Shown here one piece after another: positions 1-11,729 of a stretch of DNA of 64,000 nucleotides. Within the stretch, counting starts at the first letter, position 1. Each line of letters opens with the position of its first letter. The notes beneath the pieces are model-generated. The model was not told the origin of the DNA. It worked only from the letters and a program-made list of their open reading frames with translations, and ran no database searches. The stretch comes from Dactylosporangium aurantiacum (lineage in GTDB: Bacteria; Actinomycetota; Actinomycetes; Mycobacteriales; Micromonosporaceae), in NCBI RefSeq assembly GCF_000716715.1, contig NZ_JNYJ01000013.1:1-64000 (forward strand), written 5' to 3'. The position numbers and the translations under genes are program-made.

Positions 1-583
1 GCCCCTGATCAGCCCGCGCCCCCAACCAGCCGGACGACGGTTGGGCGGAACGCATGCTGGCCGGCACGCACGCCGAGCCGGCACGCACGCCGAGCCGGCG
101 GGGCGCGGCAGGGCAGGGCGGGGTGAGGCCGCCAGGCGAACGCGGCCTGACACCCCTGACAGCTCGCGCCCCCAGCCAGCCGGGATGCACGCTGAGCCGG
201 GCGGAGGCGTCTCGACCCGGCGCGGCAAGACGAGGTGAAGCTGCAAGGCCCGCGACCGCTGAGCCAAGACAGTGCGGTGCCCGAGGTCAGGGATGGCCGC
301 TGAGCCAAGGCCGAGGATGCCCAGCAACGGTGTCCGCGCGACGGCGGACACCGGCCGCGCTGGCACGGCCAACCGGAAACGAGCCAGGCATGCACCAGAT
401 GGGCCGGACCGGGCAGCACGCGCCATGCGTGCAGACGCGCCAGGCGTGCGCCGGGACTGGTGGACGGCGAGTGGTCGGCGGCGCTGGTGCCGGGTTCAGA
501 ACGGCCTGGTTGCCCGTTGCCGGCGTTGGGCGGTGGGCCGGCACCAAGCCGGCCAGATAAGCAAAGGCGCGTCCCCGCCTCAG
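1..583. other. Gene-free GC-rich stretch with imperfect direct repeats
   Basis: I see no convincing gene here. Open frames on both strands are long only because stop codons are rare at this base composition, and their translations are arginine/proline/alanine-rich with no domain. The stretch holds degenerate direct repeats: a 12-bp motif CGCTGAGCCAAG occurs at 257-268 and again at 298-309, and blocks near 1-95 and 145-200 share the string CGCGCCCCCA followed by related sequence. It could be the decayed end of something beginning outside the window. Confidence 0.55.
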
Positions 584-619
584 CAACCACAACCCGGTGG
601 CTCCACCGGGTTGTGGTTG
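584..619 (-). terminator. Strong hairpin terminator after ccsB
   Basis: A perfect 17-bp inverted repeat (584-600 and 603-619) with a 2-nt spacer lies 34 bases beyond the ccsB stop codon. It would form a very stable hairpin in the minus-strand transcript. There is no clear U-tract, which is usual for actinomycete terminators. It marks the end of the cytochrome c maturation operon. Confidence 0.8.
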
Positions 620-652
620 TGGTCGGCGGCGCTCGCCAGGGTGGCGGAGGGC

Positions 653-1657
653 TCAGACGCCGGCGTACGAGTGCAGGCCGCTGGCCACCAGGTTCACGCC
701 GAACAGGTTGACCAGCATGGTGGCCCAGCCGACGATGGCGATCCAGGACGTGACGCGGCGGCTGACGCTCGGGGTGGAGCGGGCGTGCAGGTAGCAGGCG
801 TAGACGACCCAGGCCACGAAGGACCAGACCTCTTTGGGGTCCCAGTTCCAGTAGCGGCCCCAGGCGGCCTCGGCCCAGATGGCGCCGGCGATGACGCCGA
901 AGGTCCAGATGGGGAAGGCGAAGGCGTGGACGCGGAAGGTGACGCGCTCCAGGGTGTCGGCCTGGGGCAGGCGCTCGCCGAGGCTGTACGGGAAGTTGCG
1001 CTTGCCCTGGTCGTGGCCCAGGCGGATCAGGTGCATGGCGGCGGCGACGAAGCCGACGAGGAAGATGCCCGAGGCGATCGAGGCGGCCCCGACGTGGATG
1101 ACCAGCCAGTACGACTGCAGGGCCGGGACCAGGGGGCCGACGGGGACGTACAGGGTCATGCCGGCGATCGCGAGCAGGATGGACGCGACCAGGGTGACGA
1201 AGAGGCCGAGGTGCCGCAGGTTGCGCCACTTGGCGAGCACGACCAGCCAGGCGGAGACGCCGACGAGGGTGGCGGTCATGACGAACTCGTACATGTTGCC
1301 CCACGGCGCCCGGTCGGCGGCGATGCCGCGGGTGACCAGGGCGGCCAGGTGGCCGAGGTAGCCGAGCAGGGTGAGGGCGACCGCGGTGATGCCCGCCCAG
1401 CGCGCGGCGGCCGACCCGTCCGCCGTGTCCGGCGAAAGAGATTTGTCCGAAAAGTCCGAGGCCGGAAGCCCGCCGGCAGCAGAGCCAGAGCCTGCCCCGA
1501 CGGAGGCCAGCTCCTCGGCGGGGGCAGCAGCACCTGACAGGACGCGCTGGCCCACCATGCTCCGCGCCCCGAACGCATACTCGACCGCATACGCCAGCAT
1601 CGCCAGCACGTAGCTGAAGATCGTGACGACCAGCAGCTGGTTCGACAACCCACCCAT
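653..1657 (-). CDS. ccsB: Cytochrome c biogenesis protein CcsB/CcsA-type haem handling subunit
   Basis: Polytopic membrane protein of 334 residues that partners ResB in system II cytochrome c maturation, moving haem across the membrane and joining it to apocytochrome c. The CcsA/CcmF tryptophan-rich motif WNWDPKEVWS begins near residue 270. Candidate haem-ligand histidines lie in VIHVGAAS and near the C-terminus (GLHSY). A hydrophilic insert follows the first membrane segment. I chose the ATG at 1657 because AGGAGG lies 7-8 bases upstream (1665-1670); it overlaps the resB stop as TGATG, implying coupling. An in-frame TTG one codon earlier is the alternative. It is the last gene of the operon. 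Confidence 0.93.
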   Translation of the reverse strand: MGGLSNQLLVVTIFSYVLAMLAYAVEYAFGARSMVGQRVLSGAAAPAEELASVGAGSGSAAGGLPASDFSDKSLSPDTADGSAAARWAGITAVALTLLGYLGHLAALVTRGIAADRAPWGNMYEFVMTATLVGVSAWLVVLAKWRNLRHLGLFVTLVASILLAIAGMTLYVPVGPLVPALQSYWLVIHVGAASIASGIFLVGFVAAAMHLIRLGHDQGKRNFPYSLGERLPQADTLERVTFRVHAFAFPIWTFGVIAGAIWAEAAWGRYWNWDPKEVWSFVAWVVYACYLHARSTPSVSRRVTSWIAIVGWATMLVNLFGVNLVASGLHSYAGV

Positions 1658-3207
1658 CAAACGACCTCCTTGACGTCAGTCTGCGCCATCTGGCTCGGCA
1701 CCGGTGCCGCAGGGGTCACCGCCGCGACGATGGCGGCGAACTCCTCGGCGAAGCCCGGGTAGTCACCGCGCGGCAGGCCACCCGCCGACATGCCGGTCGG
1801 GGTGATGCGGAAGAACACCCGGCGGCGCTTACCGGTGAGCGAGCCGAGCAGCCCGACCAGCAGGGCGCTCGCGCCGACCAGGACGATCGGCTGGCCCGGG
1901 TCGTGCCGGATGGAGATGCTGATCCACTGCTCGGTGCGGACGAACTCGACGGTCGTGCCGTCGGGCAGGGTGCCCTTCTCGCCGGGCTTGAGCATGAAGG
2001 GCTCGCCGAACTTGCTCAGCCGCTTGGCGTCGATCTGGCGCTGGTCGAGGGTGTACACCGACAGGGGCGCGCCGGCGTCGAAGCCCAGCACGCCACGGTA
2101 CGGCTGCAGCATCAGCCGCGGATCCTTCTCGGCGGGGAAGGCCGACGAGCTCACCGAGGGGTCCGACGGCAGGGTCGGCAGGTACACGCCCGAGAAGCCG
2201 ATCTGCGACTTCTCGTCGCGGGTGCCGGTCGACGGGTTCAGGTTGACGTCCGGGAAGGTGGCGACGCCGTCGCTGGTGAGCATCCCGTCCTTCGGCAGGA
2301 ACGCCGAGACGTTCTCGTGGGTTTTGCCGTACTTGTCGGTGTAGCGCAACACCGGGGCGTAACCGTGGCCGAGCAGCGACACGTTGGCGCCGTCCAGCCG
2401 CAGCGGGTCGTTGACCTGCAGCACGTGGGTGGAGGAGCGGCCGTGCTGGGTGGCGGTGATGTCGGCCTTGTAGGTGACCGGCTGGCCGTTGTCCAGGTAC
2501 GTGGCGGCGAACTTGTCCATCCGCAGGCAGAAGCGGGGCAGGTCGCCCTCGCCGACCTGGGCACCCAACGCGTGCTCGTCGTAGTTGAGCAGCGTGTTGC
2601 AGAAGGCGAAGTCCTGTCCCTGGATGAGCAGCCGGTTGCCGTGCCAGCCGAACCACGAGCCGTACGCGACGCCGATCAGCAGCGACAGCAGGGCGAAGTG
2701 GAAGACCAGGTTGCCGGTCTCCTTGAGGTACCCCTTCTCTGCGCTGATCTCGGTGACCCCGTCGGACGGGGTGCGCACGACGGTGCGGAACCGGCGCCGG
2801 CGCAGCGCCGCGACCACGTCGGCGGCGGGCGCGGCGGGCAGGTCCTCGGCCGAGGCGGGCAGGCGGGAGAACCGCGCGGGCGCCGCGGGCGGCTTGCGCA
2901 GCATCGCCACCAGGTGGGACCGGAAGCGCGGCACGAGGCAGCCGACGAGGGACGTGAAGAGCAGCAGGTAGATCGCCGAGAACCACGGCGAGGCGTACAC
3001 GTCGAAGAAGAAGAACCGGTCGAGCGTGGGGCCCCACTCGGTGTTGTCCTGCAGGTACTGGCGGACCTTCTCCGGGGAGACGTTGCGCTGCGGCAGCACG
3101 GAGCCGGGGATGGCGGCGACGGCGAGCAGGAACAGCAGCACCAGTGCGGTGCGCATGGAGGTGAGCTGCCGCCAGGCCCGCCGGGAGATGGAGACGATCC
3201 AGCGCAT
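1657..3207 (-). CDS. resB: Cytochrome c biogenesis protein ResB
   Basis: ResB-family membrane protein of 516 residues and core partner of CcsB in system II cytochrome c assembly. Hydrophobic segments occur near residues 18-36 and 75-95, another (FHFALLSLLIGVAYGS) lies before the large extracytoplasmic domain, and one near residue 435 (LVGASALLVGLLGSL) follows it, the usual ResB layout. The ATG at 3207 overlaps the ccdA stop as TGATG and the 3' end overlaps ccsB in the same way, so ccdA-resB-ccsB is one coupled unit. Family assignment is secure. Confidence 0.93.
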   Translation of the reverse strand: MRWIVSISRRAWRQLTSMRTALVLLFLLAVAAIPGSVLPQRNVSPEKVRQYLQDNTEWGPTLDRFFFFDVYASPWFSAIYLLLFTSLVGCLVPRFRSHLVAMLRKPPAAPARFSRLPASAEDLPAAPAADVVAALRRRRFRTVVRTPSDGVTEISAEKGYLKETGNLVFHFALLSLLIGVAYGSWFGWHGNRLLIQGQDFAFCNTLLNYDEHALGAQVGEGDLPRFCLRMDKFAATYLDNGQPVTYKADITATQHGRSSTHVLQVNDPLRLDGANVSLLGHGYAPVLRYTDKYGKTHENVSAFLPKDGMLTSDGVATFPDVNLNPSTGTRDEKSQIGFSGVYLPTLPSDPSVSSSAFPAEKDPRLMLQPYRGVLGFDAGAPLSVYTLDQRQIDAKRLSKFGEPFMLKPGEKGTLPDGTTVEFVRTEQWISISIRHDPGQPIVLVGASALLVGLLGSLTGKRRRVFFRITPTGMSAGGLPRGDYPGFAEEFAAIVAAVTPAAPVPSQMAQTDVKEVV

Positions 3208-3959
3208 CAGATCGGCACCGATCCGGGTCCGACATTGGTCGTAAGGGCGATCATGAGGTCACTCCAGACGCCGGTGACGAGCGCGAGCCCGACGATGACG
3301 AGCAGTGCGCCGCCGATGCGGGTCACCCACCGGCTGTTGCGCCGGATGAACTTGATGACGCCGATGAGCCGCTGGAAGCCCAGGCCGACGGCGATGAACG
3401 GCAGCCCGATGCCGAGCGAGTACGCGACGGCGAGGGTCACCGCCCTGGCCTGCGACCCGGTGGTCGAGCCGAGCGCGATGACCGCCCCGAGCGTCGGTCC
3501 GGTGCACGGCGCCCAGGACAGCGCGAAGACCATGCCGAAGACGGGGGCGCCGACCAGGCCGGCCGCGGGCAGCCGCTGGATCCGCCATTGCCGCTCCAGC
3601 CCCGGCACGAGCCCCATGAACGCCAGCCCGAGCACGATGACGGCGACGCCCGCGACGGTCTCGATGAGCCGGCGGTGCACCATGAGCTGCATCGCGGCGC
3701 TGGTGGCGAGCACGATCAGGGTGATGAAGACGGCCGCGAACCCGGCGATGAACAGCGAGATCCCGGCGATGACCCGGCCGCGGCGGTGCCCGGAGTCGAG
3801 GTCGGCGCCGGCCAGGCCGGTGACGTAGGACAGGTAGCCGGGCACCAGCGGCAGGATGCACGGCGACAGGAAGCTGGCCAGCCCGGCGAGGACGGCGACG
3901 GCGATCGCGCCGAGCAGCGGTCCGCTGAGGGCGAGGTCTCCGGCGCCGGCGAGCAGCAT
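3207..3959 (-). CDS. ccdA: Cytochrome c biogenesis protein CcdA (thiol-reductant transporter)
   Basis: Six-helix membrane protein of 250 residues that passes reducing equivalents from cytoplasmic thioredoxin to extracytoplasmic thiol proteins, keeping the apocytochrome c haem-binding cysteines reduced. The two redox cysteines sit in the conserved contexts FLSPCILPLVPG (Cys34) and SWAPCTGP (near residue 150). It begins 3 bases after the TlpA-like gene ends, so electrons plausibly pass from CcdA to that lipoprotein. The length is typical of the short CcdA family rather than the fused DsbD. Confidence 0.94.
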   Translation of the reverse strand: MLLAGAGDLALSGPLLGAIAVAVLAGLASFLSPCILPLVPGYLSYVTGLAGADLDSGHRRGRVIAGISLFIAGFAAVFITLIVLATSAAMQLMVHRRLIETVAGVAVIVLGLAFMGLVPGLERQWRIQRLPAAGLVGAPVFGMVFALSWAPCTGPTLGAVIALGSTTGSQARAVTLAVAYSLGIGLPFIAVGLGFQRLIGVIKFIRRNSRWVTRIGGALLVIVGLALVTGVWSDLMIALTTNVGPGSVPI

Positions 3960-3962
3960 GGC

Positions 3963-4496
3963 TCAGGCCTGCTCGGCGAGCAGGTCGCGGACGATCGGCT
4001 CGAGCAGCTTCTGGTCGACCTGCATGCGCAGCACGGCGGCGATGCGGCCGCTGCGGTCGATCACGAGGGTCGCCGGGATCGAGTTGGGCGGCACGGCGAA
4101 GTCCTGCGCGAGCGACGCGGACGGGTCGAAGATGCTGCCGTACGTCGGCTTGATGTCGGCGAGGTACGCCTTGGCCGGGTCGCGCTGGTCGTGCACGTTG
4201 ACGCCGACGAACGTGACACCGTCGGCCTTCGTGGCGGCGTACACCTTCTCCAGCTCCGGCGCCTCGGTGCGGCACGGCGGGCAGTAGGACGCCCAGAAGT
4301 TGACCACGACGACCTGGCCCTTGTGCTGCGCGAGGTCGAACGAGCCGCCGATGTCCATGTAGTCGCCGCGCATCGCCGGCGCGGCCACCCGGTCCGAGAC
4401 GGAGATCTTGCGGCTGCCGAGGGCGCTCTTCGGCGCACTGCTCTCACAGCCGGTCAGCAGGACCAGCAGGGCTACGAGCGCGATCCCGAAGCGCAT
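3963..4496 (-). CDS. TlpA/ResA-like thioredoxin-fold lipoprotein
   Basis: Secreted, membrane-anchored thiol-disulfide oxidoreductase of 177 residues. The N-terminus is a lipoprotein signal with lipobox LLTGC (Cys17), followed by a TlpA-type thioredoxin domain with the active site YCPPC (Cys72, Cys75). In this family the protein reduces the CxxCH motif of apocytochrome c, fed by CcdA, which is the next gene. An upstream in-frame extension has arginine/proline-rich non-signal sequence; the ATG at 4496, starting the signal peptide, is clearly the better start. The preceding phosphatase gene ends 2 bases away. Confidence 0.92.
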   Translation of the reverse strand: MRFGIALVALLVLLTGCESSAPKSALGSRKISVSDRVAAPAMRGDYMDIGGSFDLAQHKGQVVVVNFWASYCPPCRTEAPELEKVYAATKADGVTFVGVNVHDQRDPAKAYLADIKPTYGSIFDPSASLAQDFAVPPNSIPATLVIDRSGRIAAVLRMQVDQKLLEPIVRDLLAEQA

Positions 4497-4498
4497 GC

Positions 4499-5146
4499 TC
4501 AGGCACCCTTCGCGTCGCGGGCGGTGGGCGACATGGCGACCAGGTGGGCGGCGGGTTCGGTGTACGACACGCCGACGATCTTCGTGTCCTCGAAGTGGAA
4601 GCTGGTGTAGCTGGCGAGGTTGCACTCCCGCTTGCGCGGGTCGTGCCACAGCCGCTTGCGCTCGACATGCCGGCGCAGCGTCCAGATCGGCAGCTGGTGC
4701 GACACGCAGACCGCCTCGTGGCCCTCCGCGGCCTCCCGGGCGGCGAGCAGCGCGGCGAACATGCGGGCCGCGATCGCCGTGTACGGCTCGCCCCAGGACG
4801 GGGTCACCGGGTCACGCAGCACCCACCAGTTGCGCGGGTCGCGCAGCGCGCCGTCGCCGGCGCCGACCCGCTTGCCCTCGAAGAAGTTGCCGCTCTCGAT
4901 GAGGCGCTCGTCGACGGCGATCGGCAGGCCGAACTGCTCGGCGATCGGCCCTGCGGTCTGCTGCGCGCGCTCGAGCGGGCTGGCCACGACGTAGGTGATG
5001 TCCTTCTCGGCGACGGCCTGTGCGGCGGCCTTGGCCATCTGCACGCCCAGCTCGGAGAGGCGGTACCCGGGGAGGCGGCCGTAGAGGATCTTCTCCGGGT
5101 TGTGCACCTCGCCGTGCCGCAGTACGTGCACGATGGTCTTCGTCAT
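4499..5146 (-). CDS. Histidine phosphatase family protein
   Basis: Branch-2-like histidine phosphatase/phosphoglycerate-mutase fold of 215 residues. The catalytic RHGE motif is at residues 10-13 (VLRHGEVHN), and the second active-site histidine is in VSHQLP. The substrate cannot be read from sequence. In actinomycetes this gene commonly lies between hemL and the cytochrome c maturation genes, as here, but the functional link is unknown. It is probably cotranscribed with the TlpA-like gene (2-base spacing). Confidence 0.88.
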   Translation of the reverse strand: MTKTIVHVLRHGEVHNPEKILYGRLPGYRLSELGVQMAKAAAQAVAEKDITYVVASPLERAQQTAGPIAEQFGLPIAVDERLIESGNFFEGKRVGAGDGALRDPRNWWVLRDPVTPSWGEPYTAIAARMFAALLAAREAAEGHEAVCVSHQLPIWTLRRHVERKRLWHDPRKRECNLASYTSFHFEDTKIVGVSYTEPAAHLVAMSPTARDAKGA

Positions 5147-5199
5147 GCCGCCGCCTCCGCTACGCTCCGGCGTCGGCCTGACTGACCCCTGCGCCCATG

Positions 5200-5235
5200 A
5201 TGAGTGGCCGCTCCGCTCCGCTCCGGGCCACTCAT
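5200..5235 (-). terminator. Inverted repeat overlapping the hemL stop codon
   Basis: Perfect 10-bp arms, ATGAGTGGCC (5200-5209) and GGCCACTCAT (5226-5235), enclose a loop made of GCTCC-type pentamer repeats. The hemL TGA stop (5232-5234) is inside the downstream arm. The structure could attenuate transcription between hemL and the phosphatase gene, or be a copy of a dispersed repeat. Confidence 0.5.
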
Positions 5236-6572
5236 GACAAACCGGCCGATGCGGCGGCCGCGGCGCGGGCGGCGTGCGGCAGCGCCGCCGAGATCACGTC
5301 GAGGGCCTCGGCGTCGATCGCGGTCGAGACGAACCACGACTCGTAGGCGCTCGGCGGCAGGTAGACGCCGCGGGCGAGCATCGTGTGGAAGAACGCCTTG
5401 AACGCCGCCACGTCCTGGGTCCGCGCGTCGTCGTAGTCGTGGACCGGCTCGTGGGTGAAGAAGATCGAGAACATGCTGCCGGCGGTCGCGAGGGTGTGCG
5501 GCACACCCGCGGCGGCCAGCGCGTCGGAGGACAGCTTGCCGATCGTCGCGGCCGTCGCGTCGAGCTGCGCATAGACCTCGGGGGTCGCCAGGCGCAGGGT
5601 CGCCAGACCGGCCGCGCAGGCCAGCGGATTGCCCGACAGCGTGCCGGCCTGGTAGACCGGGCCGGCCGGGGCGAGCTGCGCCATGATCGAGGCGCGGCCA
5701 CCGAACGCGGCGGCGGGCAGGCCACCGCCCATGACCTTGCCGAAGGTCCACAGGTCGGCGTCGACGGGCTCGAGGCCGACCCAGCCGGCGCGGCTGACCC
5801 GGAAGCCGGTCATGACCTCGTCGAGGATGAGCAGCGCGCCGTGCCGGTGGGCGATCTCGGCGAGCTTGGCGTTGAACCCGTCGCGGGGCGCGACGACGCC
5901 CATGTTGCCGCAGGCCGCCTCGGTGATCACCGCCGCGATCCGGGAGCCCTCGGCGGCGAAGACCGCCTCGACGGCGGCGACGTCGTTGTACGGCAGGACG
6001 ATCGTGTCGCCCGCCGCGGCCCCGGTGACGCCGGGCGAGTCGGGCAGCGCCAGCGTGGCGACCCCGGATCCGGCGGCGGCGAGCAGCGCGTCTACGTGGC
6101 CGTGGTAGCAGCCGGCGAACTTGACCACCTTGGGCCGGCCGGTGAACCCGCGGGCGAGGCGCAGTGCGCTCATCGTGGCCTCGGTGCCGGAGTTGACCAG
6201 GCGGACCTGCTCGACCGGGGTGCGCGCGACGATCTCCTCGGCGAGTGCCACCTCGCCGGGGGTCGGGGTGCCGAAGCTCGTGCCGTGTGCCGCGGCGGCG
6301 GTGATCGCGCCGATCACCTCGGGATGTGCGTGGCCGAGGATCAGCGGGCCCCACGAGCAGACCAGGTCGACGTAGCGCCGCCCGTCGGCGTCGGTGAGCC
6401 AGCAGCCCTCGCCACCGACCATGAACCGCGGGGTGCCACCGACCGCACGGAACGCACGGACAGGTGAATTCACCCCGCCCGGGACGATGGCCTGGGCGCG
6501 GTCGAACAGTGCCTGCGAAGCCGGAGCGTCACCCGCGTAGGGGCCGAGGCCGGCGGAGTCAATAGCTGTCAC
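5232..6572 (-). CDS. hemL: Glutamate-1-semialdehyde 2,1-aminomutase
   Basis: PLP-dependent aminomutase that converts glutamate-1-semialdehyde to 5-aminolevulinate, the committed precursor of haem and other tetrapyrroles. The PLP lysine is in [10 protein letters not shown] (about Lys279), and the N-terminal [10 protein letters not shown] motif is diagnostic of HemL rather than other class III aminotransferases. I start at GTG 6572 (446 residues, normal for the family); a longer in-frame ORF to 6659 adds non-conserved residues. Its position beside cytochrome c maturation genes ties haem supply to haem use. A STAS gene diverges 100 bases upstream. Confidence 0.94.
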   Translation of the reverse strand: MTAIDSAGLGPYAGDAPASQALFDRAQAIVPGGVNSPVRAFRAVGGTPRFMVGGEGCWLTDADGRRYVDLVCSWGPLILGHAHPEVIGAITAAAAHGTSFGTPTPGEVALAEEIVARTPVEQVRLVNSGTEATMSALRLARGFTGRPKVVKFAGCYHGHVDALLAAAGSGVATLALPDSPGVTGAAAGDTIVLPYNDVAAVEAVFAAEGSRIAAVITEAACGNMGVVAPRDGFNAKLAEIAHRHGALLILDEVMTGFRVSRAGWVGLEPVDADLWTFGKVMGGGLPAAAFGGRASIMAQLAPAGPVYQAGTLSGNPLACAAGLATLRLATPEVYAQLDATAATIGKLSSDALAAAGVPHTLATAGSMFSIFFTHEPVHDYDDARTQDVAAFKAFFHTMLARGVYLPPSAYESWFVSTAIDAEALDVISAALPHAARAAAAASAGLS

Positions 6573-6673
6573 AGCCTGCCCATTCTGACAGCCTGCCGGA
6601 GGCGACGCCGACCGGCCCCAGGTGGCCTGTGCCCGACGCCACTGCGGGCGCAGTTCCACGTTAGGCTGTCCGG

Positions 6674-7006
6674 GTGGATCGACCGGATCTTTCCGTCACC
6701 GTGCGCCGCGCCCCGACCGAGACCGTGGTGGCGCTCGTCGGCGAGATCGACATGTCGACGGTCCAGCGGCTGGCGATGGCCGTCGATGAGATTCTGGCCG
6801 GCGACACCCCGACGCGGGTCGTGCTCGACATGGCCGGCGTGACGTTCTGCGACTCCCAGGGGCTCGGCACGCTGGTCGTGCTCAGTCGCAAGGCGACCAT
6901 GGCACAGAGCTACCTGGTGCTGGTCAACGTCGGCGCGTTCCTGATCCGCGTCCTGGACATCACCGGCCTGCGCGGCGCGCTGATGATCCAGGAGACCGCG
7001 ACCTGA
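6674..7006 (+). CDS. STAS-domain anti-sigma factor antagonist
   Basis: Single STAS domain protein of 110 residues, like SpoIIAA/RsbV. The phosphorylatable serine is Ser61 in the CDSQGLG motif. In this family the dephosphorylated form binds an anti-sigma HATPase kinase and frees a sigma factor. It starts at GTG 6674. A HATPase-GAF-SpoIIE protein 4.7 kb downstream (11730-13691) carries both a kinase-like and a phosphatase domain, so a partner-switching circuit is plausible; the direct pairing is inference. Confidence 0.9.
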   Translation: MDRPDLSVTVRRAPTETVVALVGEIDMSTVQRLAMAVDEILAGDTPTRVVLDMAGVTFCDSQGLGTLVVLSRKATMAQSYLVLVNVGAFLIRVLDITGLRGALMIQETAT

Positions 7007-7031
7007 CCGCACCCCGCGGAGCGGCTGGCGG

Positions 7032-7610
7032 CTAGAGCGACCCCCGCGCCCGGGTCAGCGCCGCCATCGCCTTCTCCACCTGGGAGCGGCCGACCTCGCC
7101 GCCGGCCGCCAGCGCCGCCTTCAGCAGCGCGGTGGCCTCGTCGACGGCGACTCCCGCCGCCCGCAGCTCGCCCTCCCGGGTGCGCACCAGCTCCGACTGC
7201 ACCGCGAGCTGCTGCGTCTTGGTCCACAGCTCGACGAACACGGAGACCTTCGCCCGCAGTACCCACGGATCGAACGGCTTCGTGAGGTAGTCGACGGCGC
7301 CGGCGGCGTAGCCCCGCAGCATCAGGTGCGAGTCGCGGTCCGCGGCGGTCAGGAAGATGATCGGCACGTGCCGGGTCCGCTCGCGGCGCTTGATGTGCCG
7401 GGCGGTCTCGAAGCCGTCCATGGTCGGCATCTGCGCGTCGAGCAGGATGAGGGCGAAGTCGTCGACGAGCAGGTGCTTGAGCGCGTCCTCACCGCTGTCG
7501 GCGCCGACGGTCTGGACCGGCAGCCCCTGCAGGATCGCCTCCAGAGCGAGGAGGTTGTCCCTACGGTCATCGACGAGCAGCACCTTCGCCGGCCGGTCCG
7601 GTCCAGTCAA
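7032..7610 (-). CDS. Response regulator, receiver domain with coiled-coil tail (OsaB-like)
   Basis: Receiver domain of about 125 residues (VLLVDD acidic pair, LLDAQMPTMDG phosphoacceptor, KPF switch lysine) followed by a helical tail with no DNA-binding domain. It lies directly downstream of the multi-HAMP hybrid kinase and is probably its phosphotransfer partner, as OsaB is to OsaA in Streptomyces coelicolor (remembered family knowledge). I chose TTG 7610, preceded by AAAGGGG about 10 bases upstream. An alternative TTG at 7643 would start 1 base after the kinase stop but has no ribosome binding site. Confidence 0.8.
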   Translation of the reverse strand: MTGPDRPAKVLLVDDRRDNLLALEAILQGLPVQTVGADSGEDALKHLLVDDFALILLDAQMPTMDGFETARHIKRRERTRHVPIIFLTAADRDSHLMLRGYAAGAVDYLTKPFDPWVLRAKVSVFVELWTKTQQLAVQSELVRTREGELRAAGVAVDEATALLKAALAAGGEVGRSQVEKAMAALTRARGSL

Positions 7611-7644
7611 GGATGCGGCCCCTTTCTGACGGTCTGGGAGCAAC

Positions 7645-11638
<3,994 letters not shown>

Positions 11639-11729
11639 GGCGTCTCCACCGGTCTCGGGGGCAGGCGGTGTCCACCCATCGTCGTCTCCAGGTTGGATTG
11701 TTACCACCGTTCGGTAGAGACTGCGAGGT

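Noticed and set aside
1..592. Several overlapping frames at the left edge
   Set aside because: None shows a ribosome binding site, a signal or any domain; composition is uniform Arg/Pro/Ala in all frames.
272..1537. Long plus-strand open frame of 421 codons
   Set aside because: It is antisense to ccsB over most of its length and its translation is Gly/Asp/Arg-rich with no domain; high GC makes such shadows long.
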